Source of the DNA: Asaia siamensis
GTDB taxonomy: Bacteria > Pseudomonadota > Alphaproteobacteria > Acetobacterales > Acetobacteraceae
NCBI RefSeq assembly: GCF_014635085.1
Contig: NZ_BMCH01000003.1
Coordinates: 1-64,000, forward strand
DNA length: 64,000 bases
Direction of reading: 5' to 3'
Position 1 is the first letter of the stretch. The number at the start of each line of letters is the position of its first letter. Below are positions 52,606 to 62,341 of this stretch, piece after piece. Position numbers and translations under genes: made by a program. A model generated the notes under the pieces. That model was not told the DNA's origin and made no database searches. It saw nothing but the letters and a program-made list of their open reading frames with translations.

Positions 52606-53183
52606 CAGAGCGTCTCCCCGCCGAGCAGTTCCACCCGAACGGAGTGGTTGGTGTAAACACAGATATCGCCTGCAATTCTCATGGCCTTGCGCGCCACATC
52701 CTCAGCTGTCAGCCCCTCGATATCGATCAGGGCACGCGCCGCCGACAGGGCATAATTGCCCCCGGAGCCAATAGCGATGATGCCGTCTTCAGGCTCCAGA
52801 ACATCGCCATTGCCAGTAAGGGTGAAAGAGCGATGCGCATCAGCTACTGCCATCATGGCTTCAAGCCGACGCAGATAGCGATCGGTCCGCCAGTCCTTGG
52901 CCAGATCCACACAGGCGCGTTCGAGCTGGTCAGGATAACGCTCAAGCTTGGCTTCGAGACGTTCGAGCAGCGTGAAGGCATCGGCCGTCGCACCGGCGAA
53001 ACCAGCCAGAATGGCACCTTTCGGGCCAATACGCCGGACCTTGCGGGCATTGCCCTTGATGACAGTCTGGCCAAGCGTCACCTGCCCGTCACCCGCCATG
53101 GCCACCTGACCATCACGACGAACACAGAGGATGGTGGTGCCATGCCAGCCAACAGGGTCATGGGGAGAAGATGAGTTCTGCAT
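52605..53183 (-). CDS. hslV: ATP-dependent protease peptidase subunit HslV
   Basis: A 192-residue threonine peptidase of the proteasome beta type. The catalytic Thr is Thr16 in [26 protein letters not shown]. The first 15 residues form a propeptide that must be removed to free the Thr, unlike E. coli, where only Met is lost. [26 protein letters not shown] and [15 protein letters not shown] are typical. First gene of hslV-hslU-sufE. Confidence 0.95.
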   Translation of the reverse strand: MQNSSSPHDPVGWHGTTILCVRRDGQVAMAGDGQVTLGQTVIKGNARKVRRIGPKGAILAGFAGATADAFTLLERLEAKLERYPDQLERACVDLAKDWRTDRYLRRLEAMMAVADAHRSFTLTGNGDVLEPEDGIIAIGSGGNYALSAARALIDIEGLTAEDVARKAMRIAGDICVYTNHSVRVELLGGETL

Positions 53184-53271
53184 GCTCCTTCACATAAGCC
53201 GTATGCGCCGTCAGACAAGATCGAAACCTCTTCTGACGGCACGACTGCACGGCGCTGTCAGATGCTACGCC

Positions 53272-55197
53272 TCAGCCTCGCTTGCGCATTGTCGTGCAGA
53301 TCGCCTCACGCAATTCCTGCGGGGTGAAAGGCTTGCCGAGCACGAAGGCCTGCGCAGGCAGATTCTGCGGATCGGCATAGCCACTGACATAAAGCACCGG
53401 CAGGTCAGGATAACGCGCCGCCACGATCAGCCCGCATTCCCGCCCACCCATGCCGGGCATGAGAAGATCGAGCACGACCAGATCGACTGGGTCACCCTTT
53501 TCGAGATAGCTGATCACGTCGGCGCCATCGGGCACGCTGACAACATGATGACCATCCTGTGTCAGGAACTGCGCGGTGACGAGTCGGACACCGGGCTCAT
53601 CATCCGCCAACAGAATACGCAAGGGCCTGGAGGGCTGCGTCTCTGCCCTGTCGGGAACGGCCCCATCCTCTCTTTCGGGCGCACAGACGGGCAGTGTCAC
53701 GATCATGCTCGTGCCACGATCGGGAACGCTTTCCACACGGATGTCGCCGCCACTGCGCTGCAGGAACCCATAGATGGTCGAGAGACCAAGACCCGTTCCG
53801 CTTCCAAGCCCCTTGGTGGTGAAGAAAGGCTCGAAGATACGACGCACGACTTCCGGCGGCATCCCGCAGCCCTGATCTTCCACCGTAAGGATGACGCATG
53901 GAGCCCCTGCCGCATTGGTCTCGCTGGCAAGGCGGATACTGATCGTCCCTCCCTTGGGCATCGCATCGCGCGCATTGATACACAGGTTGAGCAACGCCAT
54001 TTCCAGCTGCCCCGAATCGCTGAGCACGGGCGCAACTGGCAGATCACGCGGTACGGCATCGAGGTCCAGCGTGCACCGCCCCGTCTCGCCACGCAGGTCG
54101 CTGGGGCGGCTGAGGCTCTGCACGATCAGGTCGCGCATGCTCCAGATCAGCTCGACCAGATCCACAGGCTTGAGCGCCACCGGCTTGGGACGACCGAACT
54201 CCAGCAGGCGTCGAGTCAGCACGGTGCCCCGACGCGCCGAGTCGAGTGCATTATCGAAAAGTTTGGTCACCATCGGGTCGCTGGCAGGCGTCATATCCTG
54301 CAGCAATTCAAGCGATCCCAGCATGGCGGTCAGCAGATTGTTGAAATCATGCGCGATACCGCCAGCCAGAGTGCCAAGCGCATGCATCTTGTCATCCTGA
54401 CGCAGGCGCTCTTCCATGGCCAGACGCTCGGTCACGTCCCTGTCCAGGCTGAGCTGCCATCGTTGCGCCGAAGGATAGGGCACGCCTGAGGCATTGCGTG
54501 GCCAGGGTAGCGTCTGACGGGATATCTCGTGCCAGCGCACGCCTGCCGGTGTCGTCTCGGGTACGAGACGCATCACCTCGTCACGCTCCTTTGCCTCCTC
54601 GCGCATGGCCGATATCTCGGGGCGAAGCGCTTCATCGAAAAGCGTATCCTCCTCGATATCGCCCCGTGCGTTGACGGGGGCATCGACGTCGAAATTATGG
54701 CGCAGCACCGTGCCATCGGCTTCCGAAAACACGACATTCATAGGCACGGATTCCATCGCGCCATGCAGCAGCACGCGCTCGGTCATCAGCGCTCGCTCAA
54801 GCCTGTGATGAGCGGCCACCTCACGCACCATTGCGCGTAGCGAGTCGGACTCCCACGGCTTATGGGCGTAAAACTGGATGCGTCCCTGATTGAGGGCGGC
54901 AACGACCGCCGCCAGATCGGCGTAGCCGGTCAGAAGAATCCCGCGTGCGTCCGAAAATTCGCGCGCCTTGCTGAGCAGCACATCGCCCGTCATGTTCGGC
55001 ATGCGCTGATCGGAGACGATCACGGCAATATCGGGCGATTTCTGCAGAAAACTCAACGCTTCGACAGGATCCGTGCTCGACAGGATATCGAATTCGTCTT
55101 CCAGCAGGTCCGTCAGCGCCACGAGGATTTCCGCCTCGTCATCAACGATAAGAATACGGCTGCGCCCGTACGGGACAGACATCTCTGTGCGTTTCAT
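53272..55197 (-). CDS. Hybrid histidine kinase with N- and C-terminal receiver domains
   Basis: A 641-residue soluble protein. An N-terminal receiver domain (about 10-125: [20 protein letters not shown]) is followed by a PAS-like region (about 150-255). The dimerisation domain holds [25 protein letters not shown] near residue 280, with an HATPase domain to about 490 ([18 protein letters not shown]). The C-terminal receiver spans about 515-640 ([20 protein letters not shown]). I chose ATG 55197, with AGGA 8 bases upstream and a 4-base overlap with the preceding kinase stop. No DNA-binding output is seen, so it likely works in a phosphorelay with its neighbour. Confidence 0.85.
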   Translation of the reverse strand: MKRTEMSVPYGRSRILIVDDEAEILVALTDLLEDEFDILSSTDPVEALSFLQKSPDIAVIVSDQRMPNMTGDVLLSKAREFSDARGILLTGYADLAAVVAALNQGRIQFYAHKPWESDSLRAMVREVAAHHRLERALMTERVLLHGAMESVPMNVVFSEADGTVLRHNFDVDAPVNARGDIEEDTLFDEALRPEISAMREEAKERDEVMRLVPETTPAGVRWHEISRQTLPWPRNASGVPYPSAQRWQLSLDRDVTERLAMEERLRQDDKMHALGTLAGGIAHDFNNLLTAMLGSLELLQDMTPASDPMVTKLFDNALDSARRGTVLTRRLLEFGRPKPVALKPVDLVELIWSMRDLIVQSLSRPSDLRGETGRCTLDLDAVPRDLPVAPVLSDSGQLEMALLNLCINARDAMPKGGTISIRLASETNAAGAPCVILTVEDQGCGMPPEVVRRIFEPFFTTKGLGSGTGLGLSTIYGFLQRSGGDIRVESVPDRGTSMIVTLPVCAPEREDGAVPDRAETQPSRPLRILLADDEPGVRLVTAQFLTQDGHHVVSVPDGADVISYLEKGDPVDLVVLDLLMPGMGGRECGLIVAARYPDLPVLYVSGYADPQNLPAQAFVLGKPFTPQELREAICTTMRKRG

Positions 55198-57065
55198 GCG
55201 CTGCGTCCTATCGTAACCGGGCCGGTAGGGGTCAATCGCACAGGAACGGAAAGTGTGAAACACGCCCCTACTCCATGACCGCCATCGAGATTGGCATCTT
55301 CAATATCAATCGAGCCTCCATGAGCCTCGATAACGCCATAGGCAATTGCCAATCCGAGACCCGTCCCCATTCCTACCGGCTTGGTAGTAAAGAAAGGCTC
55401 AAAGACCCTGGCGCGCAAATCAGCCGGCACACCAGGGCCGTCATCCGCCACGCTGATCACGTAATTCGCGCCCTGTTCATTCTGCCTGAGCTCCGTCTCA
55501 ATCACGATCTTGCCGCTCGGCGCCCCGGGCTCGAGCCCTTCGACTTCGGCGCGTGACCGGATGGCATCGGCTGCATTACTCACGATATTCATAACGACCT
55601 GATGCAGCAGGGCTGGCTGACAGACCAGCATACGCGGCGCGGTCAAATGCCGCTCGACCGTAATTTCGCGTCCAAATTTATGGGCGAGTAGCGCCAGCGC
55701 CGTGTCGATTGCCTCGACCACATCCGTATCCTGAAACGCGCTCTCGTCGAGGCGGGAAAAGCGGCGCAGGCTAAGGACAAGATTCTGGATGCGCTGCAGG
55801 CCAAGACGCATCGCCCCGATACGATTGGCGCATTTTTCAAGCAAGGTGAGCTGGGACGGCTGAAGCGGTCCTTCCGTGTCGATCAGCTTGCGAAGGGCAC
55901 GCGCTATCGTCTCCTCATGCGCCAGCGTGAACGCGAGCGGGTTGTTGATCTCATGCGCGATACCGGCCACCAGTTCACCGAGCGACGCCATCTTGGCAGT
56001 CTGAACGAGCTTCGCCTGCGTTTCAATCAACCGTGCATTGGCATCGGCGAGCTCCGCATTGGCATGAGCCAGTGCCTCCGCCATGGCCGCTTTCGCCGCA
56101 ATGGCCCGTGCCTCGCTCTGGGCGGTCTGCAACGCGACCTCGCGCACCTGACGCTTGATTTCCTGCTGCCTGATCTCGTCCTGGGCAAGCTTCCGACGCA
56201 CCAGCACCCTGATACGCAAGGCGAGCACATCCGGCGCGATATCACTGGGCACAAGATCATCGAGCCCGGCATCGAACAGATCCGCCGCAGAATGACGCCG
56301 GAACCGATCCGCATCGACAATGCCAAGAATGCGAAAAGACGTTCCGCCGGCCTCAAGCACATCCTGACGACGCGCATCGAGACGCCGACAGAAATTGACC
56401 CCATCGAGCAGGCGCGAGGTGAGATCGAGCACGAGGCAATCGGGCCCCTCTTCTCCCCCAAGCCATGCCCCGTTGATCAGCTCGCTAGACGCTGTAACCG
56501 TGGTAACTGTATGTCCATCACGCCAGAGCAATTCACCAAGGGAAGCCCCTGCGGCATCGCGCGCCCAATTGGCGTTCTCGCTGGTTTCTTCCTCGCAATC
56601 GTCGCTTCGTGGACTGGTGACGATGACGATGCGCGCGCGCCTGAAACGCCCGGCCTCTTCCGCCTGCAGAAAATCGGATCCCTCGCGCAGCAGAGCCCTG
56701 ATGCGCAATACCAGCAAATCGGGATGGGCGGATTTCGAGATATAAGCATCCGCCCCGCTTTCGAGCCCCTCGCGCTCAAGACCCGGGGCCTCGTCTTCGG
56801 TGAGCATCAGGATCGGGATCGAACGTGTCTGGGCGTTCATGCGGAACTGCCGCGCCATCTGCCCGCCATTCATGCCCGGCAGATGATAATCGGAAACGAC
56901 CAGATCAGGCAGACCGCTATCGAGGCAGGAGAGCGCTTCTTCACCACTAGCCACGCGCCGGACGGCAAAACCTGCGTTGTCGAGCAACGAGATCAGAGCC
57001 TGTGCCTGGCTGTCGGATTCCTCGACAATAAGAATCAGGGGAAGTTGCGTGTCTGAAAGGGTCAT
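55194..57065 (-). CDS. Hybrid histidine kinase with two N-terminal receiver domains
   Basis: A 623-residue soluble protein. REC1 spans about 8-130 ([21 protein letters not shown] with phospho-Asp, AYISKSA Lys). REC2 at about 140-300 has [13 protein letters not shown] but lacks the conserved Lys, so it is probably degenerate. A coiled-coil linker spans about 300-365, with [19 protein letters not shown]. The phospho-acceptor is [20 protein letters not shown] near residue 375, and the HATPase domain runs to the end ([33 protein letters not shown]). Its stop overlaps the next kinase's start, so both are made together. Confidence 0.85.
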   Translation of the reverse strand: MTLSDTQLPLILIVEESDSQAQALISLLDNAGFAVRRVASGEEALSCLDSGLPDLVVSDYHLPGMNGGQMARQFRMNAQTRSIPILMLTEDEAPGLEREGLESGADAYISKSAHPDLLVLRIRALLREGSDFLQAEEAGRFRRARIVIVTSPRSDDCEEETSENANWARDAAGASLGELLWRDGHTVTTVTASSELINGAWLGGEEGPDCLVLDLTSRLLDGVNFCRRLDARRQDVLEAGGTSFRILGIVDADRFRRHSAADLFDAGLDDLVPSDIAPDVLALRIRVLVRRKLAQDEIRQQEIKRQVREVALQTAQSEARAIAAKAAMAEALAHANAELADANARLIETQAKLVQTAKMASLGELVAGIAHEINNPLAFTLAHEETIARALRKLIDTEGPLQPSQLTLLEKCANRIGAMRLGLQRIQNLVLSLRRFSRLDESAFQDTDVVEAIDTALALLAHKFGREITVERHLTAPRMLVCQPALLHQVVMNIVSNAADAIRSRAEVEGLEPGAPSGKIVIETELRQNEQGANYVISVADDGPGVPADLRARVFEPFFTTKPVGMGTGLGLAIAYGVIEAHGGSIDIEDANLDGGHGVGACFTLSVPVRLTPTGPVTIGRSA

Positions 57066-57269
57066 ACAGTATCGGGGTCCATCATATCATGCACGCCACA
57101 AGGAACGACTGTGACCGTGCAAGGTCTGGAATGGGTGATTGTCAGGATCGGCTTTTGCCAATCATTGCATTTCGGCGCGCCGACAGCTACCTCAACGACA
57201 GACAATGTAGCCAGCTTCGACTGGACGCCATATTTTCCCGTGCCCGTTACGACAAGCTGAAAGCGCCCC

Positions 57270-57680
57270 ATGGAAGCTCCGTCCCGCCCTTCCCTGTCAC
57301 GTCTGGCCCAGGCAAGCGAAGATCGTGAGACCCGCCGGTCCACGGGACTCGGCTTTATCCGCACGACATTCTGGGCAATCTGCCATTTTGTCTTCTACTT
57401 CGCCCAGCAGGTGGCTGAGGTTCTGGCACCGCTCTGCCTTGTGCTCGGCATTGGCTGGATGGCCCTCCCCCGTGCGCTCGCGGCCATCACCACGGGTAGC
57501 GCCTCAACCGATCCGCAGGCACAGGATGTCATGAATCATGTGGTCGGCAGCATTCCTGACCATCTGACAATCGGCAGCCATGTCATGACACCGGGTGGTC
57601 TGATTTTTGATGGTTTCCTGCTGATGGCCATCGCCGCAGTCGGCGCGACGATTTCCGCCGTCGCTGCCCGGAATATGTGA
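57270..57680 (+). CDS. Small membrane protein upstream of ftsE
   Basis: 136 residues with two clear helices (about 38-72 and 112-132) separated by a polar loop (TGSASTDPQAQDVMNHVVGS). No family is recognised. It ends 36 bases before ftsE on the same strand. The ribosome binding site is weak. A link with FtsEX in envelope work is possible by position only. Confidence 0.6.
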   Translation: MEAPSRPSLSRLAQASEDRETRRSTGLGFIRTTFWAICHFVFYFAQQVAEVLAPLCLVLGIGWMALPRALAAITTGSASTDPQAQDVMNHVVGSIPDHLTIGSHVMTPGGLIFDGFLLMAIAAVGATISAVAARNM

Positions 57681-57716
57681 TTTTCCACACGAGACGTTCA
57701 TGATCCAGGGCCGTTC

Positions 57717-58397
57717 ATGATCCGGTTTCGCAATGTGAGCTATCGGCATGAAAGAGGCCGCCGGGCCCAGGGGCGCCCGGTCCTGGAGGGGATAACCCTC
57801 GATATCCCCCAGGGCAGTTTCCATTGGCTGACCGGCCCATCCGGCGCCGGCAAGTCGAGCCTCCTGAGACTGATGCATCTGGAATCCCTGCCCTGTGAGG
57901 GGCACGCCGAGATACTGGGTGTCGATGTCAAAAGCGCCAAACGGCGACAACGCGCCCAGCTACGGCAGAAGATCGGCTTTATCCCGCAGGATCTCCGCCT
58001 TCTTTCAGAGCTGGATGTCTTCGACAATATTGCGCTTCCCCTGCGACTGGCAGGCGCCAGATTTGAGGCGATCGAAAGCGAGATCGTCTCCATTCTCGAC
58101 TGGCTTGGCCTGGGTGGCAAGAAAAGCAGCCTGCCTGACCAGCTCTCCGGCGGCGAGCGTCAACGTGTGGCCATTGCGCGTGCGCTTGTCATGCGGCCCT
58201 CTCTCCTTCTTGCCGACGAGCCCACAAACGCCCTTGCCGAAGAGCAGAGCTGGCAGCTTGTCGACGCTCTGCAGGCCCTGAGCCGGTCAGGCACAACCGT
58301 CATTGTCGCGACCCATAATGAAGCCCTGCTTCGTGCCGTGAACCACCCCTGCATCGCGCTGAAAAATGGCCGTCTTGCAGGAGTGGCGGCGCGATGA
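57717..58397 (+). CDS. ftsE: Cell-division ABC ATPase FtsE
   Basis: A 226-residue ABC ATPase. MIRFRNVSYRHE starts the domain, GPSGAGKSSLLRLM is Walker A near residue 42, GFIPQDLRLLSELDVFDNI the Q-loop, and LSGGERQRVAIARAL the signature. LLADEPTNAL is Walker B, and VIVATHNEALL the H-loop. All motifs are intact. Its stop overlaps the ftsX start (ATGA). With FtsX it activates septal peptidoglycan hydrolases. Confidence 0.88.
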   Translation: MIRFRNVSYRHERGRRAQGRPVLEGITLDIPQGSFHWLTGPSGAGKSSLLRLMHLESLPCEGHAEILGVDVKSAKRRQRAQLRQKIGFIPQDLRLLSELDVFDNIALPLRLAGARFEAIESEIVSILDWLGLGGKKSSLPDQLSGGERQRVAIARALVMRPSLLLADEPTNALAEEQSWQLVDALQALSRSGTTVIVATHNEALLRAVNHPCIALKNGRLAGVAAR

Positions 58398-59302
58398 GGC
58401 GCGTCCTCCCCGATGGCCTGCATCTCGGCAGGCGCGACCATGGGCTGATTCCGGTCATTGCGGCCGTTGCCGCCATTGCTGCCCTCGCGCTCGGTGGATG
58501 GAATGCCGCCCGCAGCCTCTCGCGAGAATGGGAAAATGGCGCAGCGCATCATGTCACGATCGAAATACCTGACTTTACGGGCGATGCCGGAGAAACGGCG
58601 AAAAAGCTGAGCGCCGTTTTACAGAGCGATCCGGGCATTGCGCTCGTCGAAACCCTGCCGGAAGCGCAGATTCGCGCCATTTTGCGCCCATGGCTTGGAG
58701 CAATGCAGGGTGAGCTGTCGGATCTGCCAGTCGTTTTGGCTGTCACGCGCAAGGACGGAGCGCCGGCCACCGACCTGCCTGCCATACTCGACACGGTCGC
58801 CCCTTCTGCCATTCTTGAGGAAAATGCCAAATGGGGCGAGAGGCTAACCCTTCTGGGCCATAGCCTTCAGGCCTGTGCCTGGCTGGCGGTGCTCCTTGCC
58901 GGCTTCGCCACAGCGGGGGTAACCACACTCTCGGTGCGCATGACACTGATCGCCAGACGCCGGACGATCGAGATCCTTCACGGCTTTGGTGCCCGTGACG
59001 GCCTGATTGCGCGGCGCATCGCCTGGCGCAGCGCGGGGCTTGGCCTTGCTGGCGGCGTGCTCGGCACGGTCCTGGGCGGTGCGACACTCGCGGTTCTGCA
59101 CCGGCTCATACTGCCCTTCATGGATCAGCACAGCATCGGGCTATCACTATGGCCTCAAGGCCTTTCTGAGTGGCTCTCCGTGTGGACCAACCTGCCGCAA
59201 CCGCTGTTCCAGTCTCTGGCCTGCGTACCGATTCTGGTCGCTCTACTGAGCTTCACCGTCGCTCATTCGACGGTTCGGCTGTGGTTGCGGAGGCTGCCGT
59301 GA
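58394..59302 (+). CDS. ftsX: FtsX-like permease
   Basis: A 302-residue membrane protein. One N-terminal helix (about 17-35) leads to a periplasmic extracellular domain (about 50-155). Three C-terminal helices lie near residues 158-185, 215-240 and 273-296. RRRTIEILHGFGARDGLIARR is the cytoplasmic coupling loop typical of FtsX ('ktEIevmkLvGAtd.fI..pF'). Starts by ATGA overlap with ftsE and ends by GTGA overlap with the YdcF-type gene. Confidence 0.86.
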   Translation: MRRVLPDGLHLGRRDHGLIPVIAAVAAIAALALGGWNAARSLSREWENGAAHHVTIEIPDFTGDAGETAKKLSAVLQSDPGIALVETLPEAQIRAILRPWLGAMQGELSDLPVVLAVTRKDGAPATDLPAILDTVAPSAILEENAKWGERLTLLGHSLQACAWLAVLLAGFATAGVTTLSVRMTLIARRRTIEILHGFGARDGLIARRIAWRSAGLGLAGGVLGTVLGGATLAVLHRLILPFMDQHSIGLSLWPQGLSEWLSVWTNLPQPLFQSLACVPILVALLSFTVAHSTVRLWLRRLP

Positions 59303-59889
59303 AGTTCTGGCTGGCGTTGCCGTTTCTGGTTCTCGTGCTTGCGCTCTCCTGGTGTGCGGGATTCGCCTGGTTCTGTGCTGACGCGCTTCACCCGTTATCC
59401 GAGCCGGTTCATTGCGACGGCATCGTCGCCCTGACAGGCGGGCGCGACCGGATAGAGGCGTCGCTTACACTGCTCGACAAGGGCATTGGCAGAAAGCTGC
59501 TCATTTCCGGTGTTGGCCCCCATGCCACGCTCGCTCAACTGGCCGAGCATGCCCCCATCACCCTCACCTCCGAGCTGGCCTCGCGAATCACACTGGGGCG
59601 CAGAGCGGTTTCGACAATCGGCAATGGCTCGGAAACGGCAGAATGGGCTGCCAGGAATGGTATCCATTCGCTGCTCGTGGTCACGGCGGGCTATCATATC
59701 CGGCGCGCCATGCTCGAACTGCATCGCGCTGCACCCGGTGTGGTGCTGCATCCTTTTCCGGTGCGCTCGCCCGCCCTCAGGCGTAGCCCCGACAGAGCGA
59801 CTTTCAGGCTTCTGTTTCATGAATACATGAAATGGATCGGCTCCCATCTCGGCCTCTCACGCGGGATCAACCTGACACCGCCAGCGTAA
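59299..59889 (+). CDS. YdcF-family (DUF218) envelope protein
   Basis: A 196-residue protein with one N-terminal helix (about 5-24) and a DUF218 domain. CDGIVALTGGRDRIEASLTLLDKGIGRKLLISGVG is the usual start. GSETAEWAARNGIHSLLVVTAGYHIRRAMLEL follows. The start is GTG 59299, with GGAGG upstream, overlapping the ftsX stop. The family includes ElyC and SanA, which affect envelope integrity and undecaprenyl-linked steps. Its precise role is unknown. Confidence 0.82.
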   Translation: MKFWLALPFLVLVLALSWCAGFAWFCADALHPLSEPVHCDGIVALTGGRDRIEASLTLLDKGIGRKLLISGVGPHATLAQLAEHAPITLTSELASRITLGRRAVSTIGNGSETAEWAARNGIHSLLVVTAGYHIRRAMLELHRAAPGVVLHPFPVRSPALRRSPDRATFRLLFHEYMKWIGSHLGLSRGINLTPPA

Positions 59890-60121
59890 GGCGACCAGTG
59901 ACACCCGAGGCGTGACCGTAAGGATTGCCTCTTTTTCGGCACGAGCGTCCCCGCACATAATTCCATCAGGGCGCCTGTTGCTCTAGAGCTTCTCGGATCG
60001 AACGGAATCGACCGACCGGATCGGGACGCCCATCCAGACCATGTGCGCCTGCCCCGCAAGCCAGCGCAGATGAGAAGGGCGCTGGTGACGATCGGATACA
60101 GAGCCGGCACTGGGAGAGGTC

Positions 60122-60865
60122 ATGAACCGGATACGCGCCCTTTTCTTCATCATCTATTTCGTGATCCTGACCCTGGTGATGGGGCTGGGCGCGCTGCCGA
60201 TACGCGCCCTCCGCCGTCAGGAGGCCGCGCTGCGCTATGCGCAGCTCTGGTCATCGCTCACACTCAAGGGGCTTAAATTCTTCTGTGGTGTCAGCGTACG
60301 CATCACAGGAGCAGAGAACCTGCCAGACGGCGCCTGCCTGATCGCATCCCAGCACCAGGCCTATTTTGACGGCTTCATCTGGATGGTTCTGGTTAGGCGC
60401 CCAGCCTATGTCATCAAGCAGGAACTCACCAGAATTCCCTTCATCGGTCCGATGCTGCTGCTCTCGGGCATGGTGCCTGTCGAGCGCGCAGCAGGTGCCA
60501 AGGCCCTGCGCGCCCTCATGAAGGCAACCCAGGCGCATTTCGACGAAGGGCGGCAGATCGTGATCTTTCCGGAAGGCACACGCACCCGCCCCGGCGAACG
60601 TGCTGCATTGCAGCCCGGGATCGTGGCGCTGGCCAAACAGGCCGCTGCTCCGGTGATCCCGGTAGCCACCAATTCCGGATTGCACTGGCCGCGCCGAGGC
60701 TGGGTCATGACCCCCGGCGAGATCGTCATCGCCATCGGCAAGCCTCTTCCCGCCAATGCCGGACGACTCTCGCTGATCGACTCGATCTACAAATCCTGGG
60801 ACGCCCTGTGTGTGGAAAACGGATTGCCACGCCCTGTGGATAACTCTGTGGACTCGCCTCGCTGA
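60122..60865 (+). CDS. plsC: 1-acylglycerol-3-phosphate acyltransferase (PlsC-type)
   Basis: A 247-residue membrane-associated acyltransferase with an N-terminal helix (about 3-28). Motif I is SQHQAYFDGF (H-x4-D), followed by the GMVPVERAAGAKALRAL segment. IVIFPEGTRTRPGER is motif III, and VIPVATNSG motif IV. It converts lysophosphatidate to phosphatidate. GGGAGAGG precedes ATG 60122. The 232-base gap after the YdcF gene holds nothing I can identify. Other acyltransferase substrates cannot be excluded. Confidence 0.88.
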   Translation: MNRIRALFFIIYFVILTLVMGLGALPIRALRRQEAALRYAQLWSSLTLKGLKFFCGVSVRITGAENLPDGACLIASQHQAYFDGFIWMVLVRRPAYVIKQELTRIPFIGPMLLLSGMVPVERAAGAKALRALMKATQAHFDEGRQIVIFPEGTRTRPGERAALQPGIVALAKQAAAPVIPVATNSGLHWPRRGWVMTPGEIVIAIGKPLPANAGRLSLIDSIYKSWDALCVENGLPRPVDNSVDSPR

Positions 60866-61195
60866 GCAGAGACTAACCTGTTAGGAAGCGGGGTATGGAT
60901 TGGGGAGAAAACGCCGCCTGCTCCATAAGTGCCTGATCTGGCGGGCCGGAAAGCGAGTCAAGGGACAATCGCCTTAAATGCTGGGTTTTGTCCCGATATT
61001 GTCCCGGCAGAGACGGGCGGAGGCGGCATCTAACACAGGCATTTGCGCTTTCATAGCCCCCAGTCGAAGAGTCTTTTCCTTTCTGTCACATCCTCTGTCT
61101 CACCTCTGGGGATAAATTGTGCTCTTTCTCGAAAGATGTGTGAAATCGGCCTGTGGAGATCCCGAGTTGCGCAGTAATCGCGGGGGTTTACTCGA
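60866..61195. other. Gene-free gap between plsC and the DUF2125 gene
   Basis: I see no gene here. The notable feature is a set of short repeats: GGGACAA at 60962-60968 is inverted relative to TTGTCCC at 60988-60994 and at 60999-61005. The last two are in tandem, 11 bases apart (one helical turn). This could be a repressor or activator site, but no neighbouring regulator is known. Confidence 0.4.
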
Positions 61196-62257
61196 GTGAG
61201 AAAACCCCTCTTCTTCGCCGCATTTTCTGTTGCGATCTTGCTGCTCGCCGCGATCGGTGCAGACACTTGGCGTCTTGTCAGGCTCGACCGCCAGCTCGCT
61301 GCCCTGCCCTCTGAGCTCGACTCCAGAGGGTGGCACCTCACCTGGCAGGAAAAGCGTGTCCTCTGGCGCCCCTGGGGCTCGCAGATCGTTTTCACGCGAC
61401 CGATCCTTGCAGGGCCGCAAAGCCGCCTCTGGGCAGGCGTGCAGCTCAGCATCGCAACCAGCCCGGTTCATCCCTTCTCGCTTTCCTTCACCGCGGAAGG
61501 AACGCAGATCGTCAGGTTGAGTGAAACCCTCTCGCTGACGACCGGGGCATTGCATGGTCGTTTCATCCCCTCGACGCGCATCGCAACCCTGGCTTCGGAA
61601 ACCGTCACGGTTACCGGGGTGCCCATTGAGGGGATCGAAGCGCTCTCGCTCCAGACCCTGACGGCGCGGCTGATCCCCGGCACGCAGAGCGGGCCGGGCA
61701 GTTCTGCCTGGGCTGTCGACCTGCGCGCGCAAACAGTGCTGCCCCAGTTTGCCCCTGACGTCGCGGCTCCCGACCAGACCCTGCCCGGTCACGCTCTGCC
61801 CGACGCGGCTGTGATCGCGTCACCGGGGCGTCTGAAGGCGCTTCTTGCGCTGCTGCCGCCCCCTCGCGACCTGCATCTCATCGTGACCGCGCTGAACGGC
61901 GATGATCCCGAGTCAGGGGCGCAATTGACCCATGATATGGGAAATGGACGCTATTTAATTCAGGCGGCGTCTTTCAGCCTCGGTCCACTGACGTGCATCG
62001 CCAGAGGGACACTCTCCCATGAGGGCGAAGGGACGCTTTGGGCCCAACTGACAGGCTTGCAGGGCTTTGTTCGTTACGGGATCGCCCACGCCCCGGAATC
62101 GCTCCGTATCGACCCGGAATATGCAAGGCTATTCAAGGCGCTCGATGAACAAACGGCAAGGATACCGGACCAGCTCGATCTGCCTTTTCCGGTGAGCCGC
62201 CATGACATTTCATTGCAAAATCACATCTTCGCGATATTAACAGGGCATTCTCGATGA
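61196..62257 (+). CDS. DUF2125-like membrane-anchored protein
   Basis: A 353-residue protein with an N-terminal signal anchor (about 5-22) and a beta-rich periplasmic body (e.g. LDSRGWHLTWQEKRVLWRPWGSQIVFT, repeated short strands). The layout matches alphaproteobacterial DUF2125 proteins of unknown function. The start is GTG 61196, with GGGGG 9 bases upstream. Located 84 bases before cioA. The function is unknown. Confidence 0.65.
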   Translation: MRKPLFFAAFSVAILLLAAIGADTWRLVRLDRQLAALPSELDSRGWHLTWQEKRVLWRPWGSQIVFTRPILAGPQSRLWAGVQLSIATSPVHPFSLSFTAEGTQIVRLSETLSLTTGALHGRFIPSTRIATLASETVTVTGVPIEGIEALSLQTLTARLIPGTQSGPGSSAWAVDLRAQTVLPQFAPDVAAPDQTLPGHALPDAAVIASPGRLKALLALLPPPRDLHLIVTALNGDDPESGAQLTHDMGNGRYLIQAASFSLGPLTCIARGTLSHEGEGTLWAQLTGLQGFVRYGIAHAPESLRIDPEYARLFKALDEQTARIPDQLDLPFPVSRHDISLQNHIFAILTGHSR

Positions 62258-62341
62258 ACCGGAGGGGAAGCTGACGCCTTATGGCGGATGCTGTTTCCAA
62301 TTCCCCTTCACGACTGGCCTTGATGGCCGCGGATCACTGCA

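Noticed and set aside
59817-60110. 97-codon minus-strand frame between the YdcF gene and plsC
   Set aside because: It overlaps the end of the YdcF-type gene and shows no protein-like hallmarks.
62314-62331. FNR-like site before cioA (TTGAT...ATCA)
   Set aside because: The half-sites are separated by 8 bases instead of 4, so it does not fit the consensus.
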